Counted from the first letter of the stretch, positions 36,734 through 48,413 are shown. The stretch is DNA of 64,000 nt from Magicicada septendecula (GCA_034769895.1 CM068373.1:195838134-195902133); one strand, 5' to 3'. Notes: generated by a model not told the origin, from the letters alone. Numbers and translations: made by a program.

Positions 36734-39700
36734 TGGCGTATTAATCATGATTTTCATATTATTATAATATTTTTGTTTGTTTGTTTCAAATAATAAATGA
36801 AGCATATTACAATTCGTAAAAAGAGTTACTCTTATTATAATTACACCTACACCCCAATTATTCATACACGTTGTTAGTAATGGTATACAGAGTGTATGAG
36901 TTAAATTAATGTACAAATTAAATTGCACAGAAGGGTTAATATGTTACATTTTGGCGTCCCAAAGCTCCTCAAATAAAAATTGCATTGTTACATTTTATCG
37001 CTTCCAACGTGGGGCTATTCAAACACAAACATAATATATATTTAAAATGTTATACATTTTGTCGCCCATGAAAGTGTGGCATGATCCCCACCATTTGATT
37101 ATTAAAATTTTTTTTAGCTAAATGGTTGCTCTAAAAAAAAATATAGGCGTGTTAAATGAAAAATATATTATATGTAATAATAATTATTTATATTAAACAG
37201 TAACTGTATGTTATGTTAATTGTTGTGTACTAAAACACAACTAGCGCTCAACGAAAAAATATCATTGTAAAGGTGTAATTATAATATCAGCAGATATAAA
37301 TACAAAAATAATAATAACGAAAGAATAAATAAAAATTAATAAGTCGGTTCCATAAAAATAATATTCTTAAATATTATAAATACATTTTTTTTATAATTCA
37401 GTATGACGACTCCGGGAAACTTAGATACGGAGGCATGTCGGAAAATGATGTGGGCCATGATGGATGAAATAAGCACAAAAGAGACAGAAAATTTAAATGC
37501 TAGAATAGACGAACCAAAAGAATTAAATAAAAACCAAACAGAAAGTTTATAAAATAAATTAGAACAACGGACTGAAAATTTTAAACAGGACACCATAAAA
37601 ATTACGGTGAGTAGAAGAATTAACAGAAAAAATTGTTGATACAAATTTACGCATTGACACGATCACAGAAAATGTCTGTGGAATAATTGATAAACAAACG
37701 GAGCTAATATGTGAAAAGATAAGATGTGAAGAATTCATAATAGTTGAAAATAAGTTCAACCTATTATTAAGGTTATGATAGCAAATAAAAAAAAATATTA
37801 GTGGAAAGAAATAAGGAATTAAATAATAGAGAATTTTATGCTAAATAAAACTATATTCAAAGAAAGTTAGAAAATGTATTATACATGGCAAGGTATGAAA
37901 TGTGTAAAGATACATGTAAGAAATGATAAGGAATGTTATTATTGATGTCTTATTAATACGGAGAAATGGTTAAAATGAGCAATCAATGCTATAATTGTCA
38001 GAATGGCTGATCAAGCGAAAACTTCAAACTTAATGGAGATACAACAATGGACACAGAAGAAAGCGAGAGTGAAAAGTCAAAGGGCAGAGACTACTTAGGA
38101 TTAAGGACTTCAAGAAAAATATCGTTGTTTTCTAAGACAGTTCCTCTGTAACCGATCATGTGACACACTACAAAGCTAAAAGAGTATTCTGTTACGAAGT
38201 GTATGTCAAGGTAAGAATGAAGGAAATTATTAGCGATCAGAAAGGTAATGTTAAAGAAATGTAATAGAAGGTAATGAAGTTTAATGTAGTATATAAGTAA
38301 TTTAAGAAAGGTTAAGAAAGATAAAGAATATTCATGTTAAAAATGGCTTAAGGAACAAAGGTAGGAATGTTAAATTAAGATAATGTAAAATTTCAGTTTG
38401 ATGAAAGGAATAATATGTTAAGATGCAAAATGTTTATCAGTGCAAGAATGCAAGTTCATGTAGAAGTTTTTATACGTAAGAAAGTTTTACACATAAAAAT
38501 AACTAGGCCATTGGAAGCAGGTGGAAGGGGAACAATGAAAGGAGCAACTACGCTTACGCATTGTTATTAACTCGTAGAGAGAGGAGATAGAAACCAGACT
38601 TGTACCCTCCAACTAAGGGAACTTGAACAATTAATACATTATCATGGTTAGTAATGTATAAATACAAATAAAAAATTTTTCTTATATATAAATAATATGA
38701 AATATAAGAAGTATAAGATGTCTAATGATAGAAAAAATATTTTAATAAATAAATTTATTAAAATTTTTTTTTCCAAGTAGAGGAATAATGCGACAATACA
38801 AGCAAAGGCTGTAATGCGCATACATAATGTATTGTAAATATTTTAGTTAATTTCAATAATATATAATAGACGAGCAGGTGTGAGATTGGAAGCTGGTTTT
38901 CAAACAGGAACCAACAGGCAAACATCACGCGATTACCACTGCATGTGTGTACACAAGTAAATAATGTGTGTGCGTGAAGCCTGTCTGATCCTGAAAGTTG
39001 CAATCTCACCCCTCAAGTAAATGACAAATTAAGAAAATAATTATTTTTAAGAAAACCATAAATGTTAGTGAGAAGGTAAACACTTCTGAAAATATGTAAA
39101 AATCGGACACGAGTGCAGTGCGAATTGTACGTAATTCGGACAATCAGTGCGATTTTTAATGCATCATAATTATACTAGTAGTGTGAGCATCATGATAATT
39201 GCACATCTCATAAGTCATTAAATGAGATGCTATTTTATCGACGTGAAATCCGCGTTAAACAGTGCGATTGGCAAAAAAGTGCAATTATGTGAAATGAGAC
39301 GAGAGTGGGGGTCTGTCACACGATGTTTCGAATGTCGACAGGCTGATTCCTGAATCGACAGGTGCAGTTTTCTGTGTGGATATAAATAGAAGCCCAGGAG
39401 AGCTAATCGCTCTCTCTTAACAAACCATAGTCGCGGCGGTACGCTATGCCGGTCCGGGACGCGAATTTTTTAAACTATTTTGGACGAAGTTAGATTTAAA
39501 ATCTAACATCAGTACGATTTTGTAACTGAACTTATAAAGTATCACGGTAATGTTTTTTTTTTAATTTGAAGTAATAAAAACAATAATAAGAAAATACCGT
39601 AACGAAGAAATCGTCGGACGTCAACAAGCAGTCGACATCTAAGAACATCAACTCCTGACAGAGTACGAGAGCACGACTAGCAGAGGAAGGAGATGCAGAG

Positions 39701-40376
39701 GACTGGAGACGTTTCTATAATAACGGCTACAGATCCAGAGTAACATGTCATCATAGTCTACAGCAGTCAATGTACCATGGAGGACGAGAGACGAGAGGAC
39801 GAGCAGTGAGGACAAGAGGACATCCAGGAGGAGAAGACCGAAGGAATCACTGGAGGACATGGGACAACTCTACGGAAATTAAGGTGACGAAAAACCAATA
39901 CATAATTTTCAAAGAGAAAGACATTGAGAGACTCTAAAGTCAAAACAATTTTTGTAAACATAAATAATAAGCATGTAGATATAAATAAAATTCAATGTAA
40001 TTAATATGTAATCAAAAAGGTTATTTAATTATTTTTCGTAATGAACATAACGTAGAGTCATTGAAATTAGTAATTGAATTATTTAACTTTTCTTGATAAA
40101 AGCACATAACATAGAGTCATTTATAGTAATCAATTAAATGTGTTAAAATGATTTTTTTTTAAGCCATACAAAGGTATTAAGAAAGATAGAATAAGAATGC
40201 AGTAACAACTTTTAAATAAGCACACATTTAGATTGAGCAAGCAAGAAACATTATCATATTGACGAAAAGTCTATATACGATAAGTAATATAATATTTAGA
40301 ATTTAAGATATGTTTGTAATGTTGACACGAATAGTAAAGACACTTTGAAACCATAGATAATGAAGATCACATGGCG
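36734..40376 (+). repeat. U unit 4, with about 0.8-kb internal deletion and no BEL at its end
   Basis: Begins like other U units, but at about 37757 jumps from the gag-like frame to sequence equal to about 6020 in U1, losing the unknown 124-codon frame. It has more private substitutions than U1-U3 and a shorter coiled-coil repeat (one QTENLN copy lost). TATAAAT is at 39381-39387. Its end, CACATGGCG at 40368-40376, runs straight into the start of another U, with no BEL between. Confidence 0.7.
37403..37757 (+). pseudogene. Truncated gag-like frame in U4
   Basis: ATG at 37403 and the same head as in U1; stop at the corresponding codon; 3' part removed by the deletion at 37757. Confidence 0.4.
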
Positions 40377-40676
40377 TATTAATCATGATTTTCATATTAT
40401 TATAATATTTTTGTTTGTTTGTTTCAAATAATAAATGAAGCATATTACAATTCGTAAAAAGATTTACTCTTATTATAATTACACCTACACCCCAATTGTT
40501 CATACACGTTGTTAGTAATGGTATACAGAGTGTATGAGTTAAATTAATGTACAAATTAAATTGCACAGAAGGGTTAATGTGTTACATTTTGGCGTCCCTA
40601 AGAACGGGGGTCTCCTCAAATAAAAATTGCATTGTTACATTTTATCGCTTCCAACGTGGGGCTATTCAAACACAAA
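40377..40676 (+). repeat. Partial U unit 5: array edge
   Basis: TATTAATCATG onward matches the start of each U for about 300 bp, through two PBS-like modules, then diverges at CAAACACAAA. It marks where the tandem similarity ends. Confidence 0.8.
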
Positions 40677-40806
40677 ATAGATTTTTATTTGTATTATATA
40701 ATTTGTTACATTTTGGCGCTCCAAGATCGTGGGGCTCCACGATTTCAAATTATATAAAATATAAAATTTGTTACTCATTTTGGCGCTCCAAGATCGTGGG
40801 GCTCCA
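40581..40806 (+). other. Four serial PBS-like modules at the array edge
   Basis: Modules at 40581-40613, 40633-40662, 40704-40737 and 40770-40806. Each carries a TTAC...TTTT lead, a TGGCG or TCGC core and a GTGGGGCT-type tail. The last two (TTTTGGCGCTCCAAG, then ATCGTGGGGCTCCACGA) are a near-perfect direct repeat of about 66 bp including AATTATATAAAAT. The first has a longer tail than its U counterparts. Confidence 0.55.
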
Positions 40807-41546
40807 CGAATTCAAATTATATAAAATAAAAATTTGTTAATATATATATGTATATATAGCATATAAGAATAAAATATTATGTTACATTGTGTGGATGAAA
40901 ACGTAGAAAGGAGAGAATGTAACATTTGTATATATATATATATATATTACAAATTATAGTAACAATAAGAAAAGGCATAATACTATTCATGAAACTAGTG
41001 AGACCCATGTTTTTACATTTCTACATGTAATGGAGGCCTAAATAGTGCAAAAGTAAAAAATTTGCACAAAAGTGTTTGCAAAAATTAGTTTGCAAAACAA
41101 AAAATGTAATACATACATTCCTACATATGCCACAAGTGTAAACCAGATATTAATGCAGATTAATTAGTTTCATAATGTGGATGTTTTATTTTATTTTTTA
41201 CAACATAAAAAGTGACTAATATAAACAATACAGTCATTTAAAACTTAAATAAGTACAGACAACATTAAAATAAGAGTGATGAGTATATTTAATTTCCAGT
41301 TCTGGAATGATACGATTGCTTAACCTCATCATGTGTTCATAAATGTAAATTTAGTTATTTGAGATCACTGTTATTTTATTTTATTACAATTTATATGCCT
41401 ATTAATGCTTCACATATTTCAAAACTTGTTTTTTGTTTTATTCATATGGTATTAGTTTATGAACTTGCATTTATTAAAATTCGATAACTATTTCTTGGGT
41501 TGTCCATCTTCTGTACCATATAATAGGTGTATATTATACAAATAAG
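40807..41546. other. AT-rich spacer, no gene seen
   Basis: Contains TA runs (40843-40858 and 40928-40950). AGAAAGGAGAGAA followed by TGTAACATTTG at 40903-40926 resembles a polypurine tract next to an LTR start. No coding frame is supported. Confidence 0.4.
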
Positions 41547-41548
41547 TA

Positions 41549-41579
41549 TGAGGTGTGTTTAAAAAAAGACTGAACTTTT
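41549..41579. repeat. mariner-type terminal inverted repeat, left
   Basis: TGAGGTGTGTTTAAAAAAAG begins right after TA (41547-41548). GAGGTGTGTTTAAAAA is a usual mariner terminus. It matches the complement of 59261-59290 at about 28 of 31 positions. Confidence 0.7.
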
Positions 41580-42537
41580 GCAACAAAAACTTTATTAATG
41601 TACTTACAACTTTATGCATGCTTATCCTCTTCAAAGTATTTCCCCTTGCTGGAAAAACATTGCATTTCAAATTCTGAAACGATTCCTGGAGCGCACTTTT
41701 TGGAATGACACGCAGCTGTTCTTCCATATTTTACTTGATCTCCTCTATTATTTCAAAATGACGTCCTTTCAAAGTCGCCTTTAGTTTTGGGAACAAGAAA
41801 AAGTCTGCTGGGGCTAAGTCTGTAGAGTAGGGTGGGTGGGGTCTGTTGTTTCTACAGGTCTGGCATCTTCTTATGTATTGCTTCCCTCAAATACCTTAAA
41901 ACTTGGCTATAATACTCTTTATATACTGTCTGACCACGTGGAATTAATTCATGATGAACCCTTCCTAGTCAAAAAACACCACTAAAATCACCTTCGTGTT
42001 TGACCGACTCATCTGGGATTTTTTGTTCAAGCTGATCCTTTTCCCACTCACTGCGAAGACTGTGCCTTCATTTCGACATTGTATCCATACACCCATGTCT
42101 TGTCCCTTGTTATAATGTTTTTCATAAAGTTTTATTCAGCACTGGGATGGTCAAGCAGTTCCTGACTGATGTTAACGTGATTCTCTTTCTGATAATCACA
42201 GAACAAATGCGGCACAAATTTGGCTGAGATGTGATGAATATTCAGTTTTCCAGTTAAAATTTCATGGCATGAACCCATGCTAATACCCAATTCTGTGGCA
42301 ATCTCACACACAGTTAAATGACGATCTTCACTTATTGATGTTGAAGGGTCATGGATTTTCATCGGTTGATGTTCTTCCCACTTTGTAATGAGTAAACCAG
42401 TCGTAGCACTGAGATCGGCTCATACAGTCATCCCCATATGCTTGCTGAAGCATTTCGAATGTTTCTGTAAAAGTTTTACTGAGTTTGAAGCAAAATTTTA
42501 TGCAAACACAGTGTTCTTCAAGCTCTTTCATTTTCAC
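41549..42537 (-). pseudogene. mariner transposase relic
   Basis: Starts at the ATG at 42537. The N-terminal helix-turn-helix region is clear (CIKFCFKLSKTFTETFEML, SRSQCYDWF), then after a break the second HTH and linker (HLTVCEIATELGISMGS, HHISAKFVPHL, ELLDHP). Towards the left only fragments in shifting frames remain, ending near the TIR (around 41490-41727). The catalytic region is badly damaged: the block around the second Asp (HDNAPAH in intact elements, from memory) is missing, and the first reads RDKTW instead of GDETW. A dead copy. Mammalian-to-insect mariners share these motifs, so the subfamily is left open. Confidence 0.85.
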
Positions 42538-43281
42538 TATGGAAAACGTTCGCCGAGAGGTTAGAACATGTTTTAATTTCAGCTGCTATAGCGAGAATCA
42601 CAACAATGGTAGAAAGAAGCGGAATATTGGATGATGTTTCCGAAAGTTGCTGCTAATCAGCGCCACTTGTCGGAGCACGTTCTTGCACAAGACTGTTCCA
42701 ATGGTACATTCATTGGAATTTTCGCAGGTTAGAGACAGCTGCGAACTGTGTATGTGACCTTGGCCTGGGAAGAGATTTTGCGTACTCAAGCATGAGTTTT
42801 GCAAGGTTGAGAAGTATTTCATCAGACAAAACATCATGCCTGGAAAGAGCTGGGAAAAAACCGGTTTAGCACAGCGGAATTGTGCGATGCTAGTTAGTGT
42901 GTGTCAGTCGCCTTGTAACTTTGGAACAATATGGATGGCCACGGTAGCATCAGCAACTCAAGAAGGCAGTGCCTTGGTAAAAATGTAGTGGAGTGAAAGC
43001 TTTCGTTGTCATCTTAATAGAAAAAGAACATCAGTGATCAACAAATAAAGTTTCGTTGATCTAATTAGGTCACACAATTGTATTTTAAACAGGTTACATA
43101 TCAAAAGGTGTAACAAAAGAACAAAGTAAACTTTTACTTATTACACAATTGTTGGACATGAAGAGATAAATACCAAAAGCAGTGAAATTTCAGCTAAATA
43201 AAATAAAAAATATATGAAATAAACAATAGTCAGGAGTGTCAGAAAGTGTATGTGAGAGAAAGCACAAGGATAAAGGGAGGG

Positions 43282-43378
<97 letters not shown>

Positions 43379-43884
43379 AATAAAAAGTACTGATTTGAAT
43401 TGATTTCCTTTTTGTGTAATATCAATAATTAAATGTTCAATTACATTACAGTAAAGTTTTTTCAAAATTCTCGCATGCAGGTGATTGTACCACATAAGGT
43501 AAACCGTTCAATAGGTTACCTTATAAAGGACGATATCTTTTACAAAAGATCTTATTATTATTTGTGGAATATTTAATATTAATAAATAAACGTATTAATT
43601 TAAATATTGATATTATTCAATATCAATCAATAAATTTGTGTGAATTATAATAAATATCAGTTAAGTTGTTTTTTAACATCACCCTGCCCTTAACCTAACC
43701 TGTGCTCAACAAGATCGTCTAGCTGAATTTGGAACTTTCTGATAAGGAAAGTTTGATATTTTTAAACTGTTTTCTCGGGGACAGTACTGCGGTTTACATT
43801 CCGCCTGTCAGAATGTGGTGGTGACCCAAGGGGTTTTGGTTCTTTCGGAATCTTCTGATTAAACGGTAAGTAAAGTATAATCGG
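42538..43884. other. Unassigned stretch with mariner leader remnant and microsatellite
   Basis: 42538-42690 fits a mariner 5' untranslated region (GCGCCACTTGTCGGAGCACG at 42660-42679). Beyond that nothing is recognised apart from the dinucleotide run at 43285. Open frames here are short and unconvincing. Confidence 0.4.
43285..43376. repeat. (AG)46 microsatellite
   Basis: About 92 uninterrupted bases of AG. The long Ser/Leu frames on the minus strand across it are artefacts of the repeat. Confidence 0.97.
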
Positions 43885-44557
43885 GGCCGGGTCAATCCAT
43901 TTGAAATCGCCCAATTTCAGATTAAAAGGTTGCTGACAAAATTTATTATTTTTTAATTTTTTTACACAAAGTTGTACTATATTCAGAGAGTAGAAAACAA
44001 GCATTCATTAATTTTTTAGATGTTCAGTTCTTTTTTGAGCCGCCATTTTGTATAGATGCGTTAGAGTATTTTGCACTTTACAAAGGTTTGCGGTACACTC
44101 TGTAGCGCTTTTATTTTTGAAGATATTGATTTCAATCAAAAACCGTTTTAAAGAGAATTAAATGTACAACATTTCATGTCCAGTGCATATTTAAGCCTAA
44201 TAGACTACAAGTACCTTAAAAAATAGTTGAAAAGTAAAGTTTTAAAAACGCAATTGTCATTTTTGAAATTAAAAATTGTATAGAAAAAAAAACTAAGACT
44301 CACCTTTAATTTTTTTTCTACGTATAGGCTTCGTAGTATACTACTTCCTAAAAAAGTTTGATACCTAAGAGTCTCATCCTTTTTTTTATGGGTCTTCAAA
44401 CATTGCGATTTTTCTAAAATCGGTTATATTCAACCTGAAATATCTCAAAAGGGACACACTTGAAAAATATTTCAAATTTTCACAAAACAATCTCTATTTG
44501 TGTAGTAACAAGTGGTTAAAATTTGATCATTGAGACTTTACTAGTTTTTGAGTTATA
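43885..44557 (+). repeat. Long inverted repeat, left copy
   Basis: Runs from GGCCGGGTCAATCC to about TTTTTGAGTTATAAC and matches the reverse complement of 58545-59209, roughly 80 percent by eye with small indels. Shared stretches include AGAGAGTAGAAAACAAGCAT, AAATGTACAACATTT and AGGAAGTAGTATACTA-type blocks. No coding frame of note. Confidence 0.85.
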
Positions 44558-44679
44558 ACTTGTTTTAAGTACTGAAATCACAAGAAGTGGTGCAATATGC
44601 AAATATTATAAAAACTGTGTTGTAAATCTAAATAATACATTAGTAACATTATCCTAGTATATTTTTTTATTTATACAGT

Positions 44680-45950
44680 TCACACTTTAAGCAAAAACAC
44701 AAAAATTGATGAAAAAAGTTGACTGATTTCTGTACATAGTTTTTCGCCGATATTGAAGCTTCGACCTGTAGCAGTTGTGAACTCTATTGGTGTTAGTTTC
44801 CTTACGACCTTACTAATTGGCACCCAAACTTTGTCATCTTTAGAGATTTGGAAAGAAGTTGTGGGGCCATGTGGATGAAAAAAGTGAATAAAAAGATCGT
44901 TGTTTTCCTCACTTGTTTCTTCAATTGTCCCGATCCACCAGTTCTTGTCGTAAATGCAAGCTACTGTATCTTGTATTTTCAATGAAAATACACTTTCTTC
45001 TGGAATTTCTGTAGTGCTGCAATCAGTAAACTCTTCTGACTGCGAGTATACATAACATCTGATTTTTGTTTGAGTTGGAGGTACAAATCTATGAAATGAC
45101 CTTGTCTGTGGAATTTGCTTACACGAATTAAATCTCCTCTGTAATTTCATGCTGTTTGATTGTACTTCTTCTGATGGTATATAAATAAAATAGATGCCTG
45201 ATACATTCTCAAGGCAAAACTTGTACATTTCCTCAGCTGTTAAAATTTGATTTCTATATGGTTGCTGCAGGTTTGCCTTGGTCACCCCTCTTTTTGTGGT
45301 GCCACCAATTCCGTCACACGCATTTTTCCCATATGAGGAAGCAAGAAAATTCCACTCAACATCAAGATTAAAGTCAGTTTTATGGTGACCAATGTTGGTA
45401 AAGTTTTTTTATTCTTGTATTGGCTGCTGGCACCATCACTAAAGTACACAATTTTTTTTACTGCTGGTGCTACTTTCTTAACTTCTTCAACTAAGTATTT
45501 TTTTAAAGTGTGTACAGCAACAGTATTGTGGTCCAAGTTGTCACTGATCACAGATAAACTCTTGCAGCAAATCTTATCATCATTATTTTTCTTATAATAA
45601 AACACATAAGGGTGTAATGTTGCTTGAGGATTGGACCAATGAAAACTCTGAACTTCATCTTGTATCACGAAAGTGAAATTCTCAGCAAAATCACATAGAG
45701 TTATACAAACATCTTCTGATAAGTAATTAGACTGAGCTTTAGAAATGAAGTGATGTTTTTTCAATGCTAACAATTTTTCAACTAAGTCATAGAGGAATTC
45801 GTCAATTGGCATGACCCAAGTGATAAGCTTTGCTCGATCAGTACTAACCCATTGTTTAAAAGTGACATCATCAGGAAAATCATCAGTTTCACTGCCTAAA
45901 CATTCAAGGAGGAAATCCTTTCCTGGACAGAACTGACATTCATCAAGCAT
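44680..45950 (-). pseudogene. C-terminal part of putative transposase-like protein (one frameshift)
   Basis: Two abutting frames, 45282-45950 and 44680-45285, are one protein broken by a one-base loss in an A7 run at about 45403-45409. The upper part has QDEVQSFHWSNPQATLHP, ISDNLDHNTVAVHTLKKYL and FSDGASSQYKN; the shifted part continues with ACDGIGG and QILTAEEMYKF. From memory this pattern belongs to a large uncharacterised family repeated in aphid, hydra and other genomes; spaced Asp residues (FSDG, CDG) fit a DDE/RNase H-type enzyme, but I cannot name the superfamily. The frame is open about 12 codons above the ATG (CDSQNSDC) to a TAA, so the true start lies in an upstream exon, possibly 57626-57949. 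The C-terminus (WIGTIEE, HPHGP, VWVP) could be a small binding domain. Confidence 0.65.
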
Positions 45951-45959
45951 ACAGTCACT

Positions 45960-46210
45960 ATTTTGAGAGTCACAAGCCAGATTATTTTAAATTTCTGAAT
46001 GTATCTGTTATGAAACTATACAGGCTGCACTGACACTTAAGTTTATAAGTAGATTTTCTTGCTATTATGGCCAATTCAAATTTTCTTCAAGATTATAAAT
46101 GTACTTTTACAAAGTATACAGGCATGTGAAATTTCTAAATGGGGTGGTGATAAAATATGCAGGCTGTGCGCCAGGCTTTTAATTGTAATTTGTCTGTGAT
46201 TATGTGATGT
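45960..46210. other. Short non-coding flank left of the gypsy insertion
   Basis: About 250 AT-rich bases between the interrupted gene and the gypsy target site. It may be intron of that gene: CAAAATAG at about 45966-45973 on the minus strand could be a splice acceptor. Confidence 0.3.
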
Positions 46211-46214
46211 ATAG

Positions 46215-48413
46215 TGTTACATGACATTTTTACCATGCCCTAGTAACATAAATATACTATGATTATATTAGTAAAAAGTACCAAGAGACATAAGATTTTT
46301 AAGAAAGACTTAATTGAACATGTTTTATTTTAATTGTTTATTGTATGTTGTGTTTATCATAGTTAAAACGATGTCAATGATGATAAGTAAGAAGAAAACT
46401 GTTAATGAACTTACTTATGGAATTTTGTTTTATTTGTGCAGACTGTAAATTTATAAACACAATCAGTTAAGGGGAATTATAACATATTACTAATAGTTAT
46501 TAGTAATTAGTTTGTGACACATTAATTAATATTATGTATGATAGTGTTAATAACACTAATGTTATTCTTAACAAGAAAGTACCAAAATCATAGTCAGTTA
46601 AATTATATGAATAAGAATTTCTATTAAAATAATAAGGAAACAATGTCAGTTTATGTTAAAAGATTACTAAATGTATAAAATAAATTTAAGAAAGTGAAAG
46701 GTACAAAAAGAAATAATAAATAAGTTTGGAACAAAAATAATAAAAAAGTTTAAATCATTAACTCAGGAAATATAGATCAGAAAATAGTCAAGAGTGATGT
46801 CAAAATGATCAGTTTTTTATCAGAAGAACAAAGAAACAAATAAAATGAAGATAAAAGCTCTTATAAAAAAGGTATATCCTTTTAAAGAAAATGAAATACA
46901 AAATAGTAAGAGTTTGTTTATATTAATAATATGAGATCACCAGGGTGATATAAAAACTGTCACATTGGAAACCAGGGAGATATCTAAGGTAGGCCTTAGC
47001 AACTAATATGTTGAGAGAATAAAAAAAAGAGTATTATTGGCATCTGAATGAAGAAAGGTTGATTTAAACAACTTATAGTGACTAAAGTAAATTATAGTAT
47101 ATGTTATATCAGTGCAGCTCAATATAAACAATTAAATAATTATATTTATCAAGATTAAAATAGAAGAAAGAAGTGCTACAGGACTCTACAGAATTAAACC
47201 AGGACATCTCTGAAGAAATTGGAGCAATTGACACAGGGAGAGAAGTATTTTTGATCTAAAATTAATCTGAACCATTCCCTGTTAAGCCTAGACTAAAGGT
47301 TTCAAAGATATTGAGTACACTTTTCATAAAAACCATTTTTTGAACTTCCGCTGAGAACAATATTAATTAATATTATGGACATAAGCATAAAAAAAACCAT
47401 TGATGTATAGTGTTAATATAATCTAAATCTAATTAAGTCTAAAAAACATTTTAATAACCTAACCTATACACTGAACTGTTTTACACTCTTTATATAATCC
47501 TTTTAAGACACATTGTGACTATTTCTAATCATATGTATTTTGGTACTTTCCCTGTCAAAACTGTTGTTATATCGTAGCCAAAAGGACCTACTTAACAGAT
47601 TATAATTGTATTTTATTCATTAAATATAAAATATGAAATGTTTAAAATGCCTGAGATATAAGAGTTACTGCTGCCACTCTGAGCATATTAAAATACAGCT
47701 GGCCAAACTTTGTTAAGAATTATATTTGACATTTAAAACAAGTTAAAGAATAAATAAAGGATTTGAGTTTACAAAATACAGAAAAAGGTTTATTCGTTTC
47801 TTATTTCATGAATTCAAAATGGGTATGATATACTGAACAAAATATCTGATACTGTGAGTTGACTTCAGTAATTAGATTAAGTTGGTAACACTCATCATTT
47901 GAAAGTATTAGCAGATTTTTTAGATATGTTTTAATGAACACAAGTTATCATATTCATTGCTGAAAGAAAAGGATTAAAAGAGAGTTAATTACAGAATAAA
48001 GAAACCACATACTATTTAAATAAATTTTAATAAAAATTTATTATTGATATCTCACAAAAAAAATGTTATTTGCAAACGGTGATTGCAAATTGGCGCTCAA
48101 CAAACATCCCCCTGAACAGATACTCATCCTTAATCTAATATTAACAAAGTATATACAAATAATAACCGAGTTAAACAAGATACAAATTCTGATAAATAAC
48201 CCGTAGATTCGATTCTGGATGTAACAAATTGGCTATCCCAATAGTGAGGCTAAATATAATACAATTTAGAAAGTACGATTACTAGATTTGTACAATATAA
48301 TAAGAGAGTAAACACTTATTACGCATTACAGATTTGGCGCAACCAACAGTGAGGCATAAGATAAAGACTGAAACGAACACGTTTACACTATTAAACACGT
48401 AATACACGTTACA
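46215..48413 (+). repeat. 5' LTR of gypsy element (2199 bp)
   Basis: Starts TGTTACATGACATTT and ends CACGTTACA. It contains about 239 bp (around 46689-46927) absent from the 3' LTR. The last 330 bp carry three PBS-like modules. Confidence 0.93.
48090..48354 (+). other. Three PBS-like modules inside the gypsy LTR
   Basis: ATTGGCGCTCAAC (from 48089), AATTGGCTATCCCAATAGTGAGGCTA (48228-48252, core TTGGCTATCC) and TTTGGCGCAACC with AGTGAGGC (48333-48354). The second and third are preceded by GTAACA or ATTACA and followed by AGTGAGGC, as is the real site at 48415. The 3' LTR holds the same three; there the third reads GTTACAGAATTGGCGC, even closer to the LTR end plus PBS. Confidence 0.6.

Larger units (their letters stand above)
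1..40676. repeat. Composite 10.84-kb tandem array (BEL/Pao + U units), right end
   Basis: Matching BEL starts at 8647, 19488 and 30334 give periods of 10841 and 10846 bp; the first unit is cut by the window start and the array runs out at about 40676. Each unit is a minus-strand BEL element plus about 4.45 kb of plus-strand U sequence. Units 2, 3 and 4 differ by only scattered substitutions and short indels. The right edge is a U copy with an internal deletion (36734-40376) followed by about 300 bp of another U start. I infer growth by unequal crossing-over or rolling-type amplification, not by separate transpositions, because target site, flanks and pol defects are the same in all copies. 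Confidence 0.93.

Noticed and set aside
43141-43495. Two minus-strand frames rich in Ser-Leu
   Set aside because: They exist only because the AG run has no stop in those frames.
43762-44004. 80-codon minus-strand frame with a Pro/Lys-rich part
   Set aside because: Runs across the edge of the left inverted repeat into its flank, and the right copy has no similar frame.
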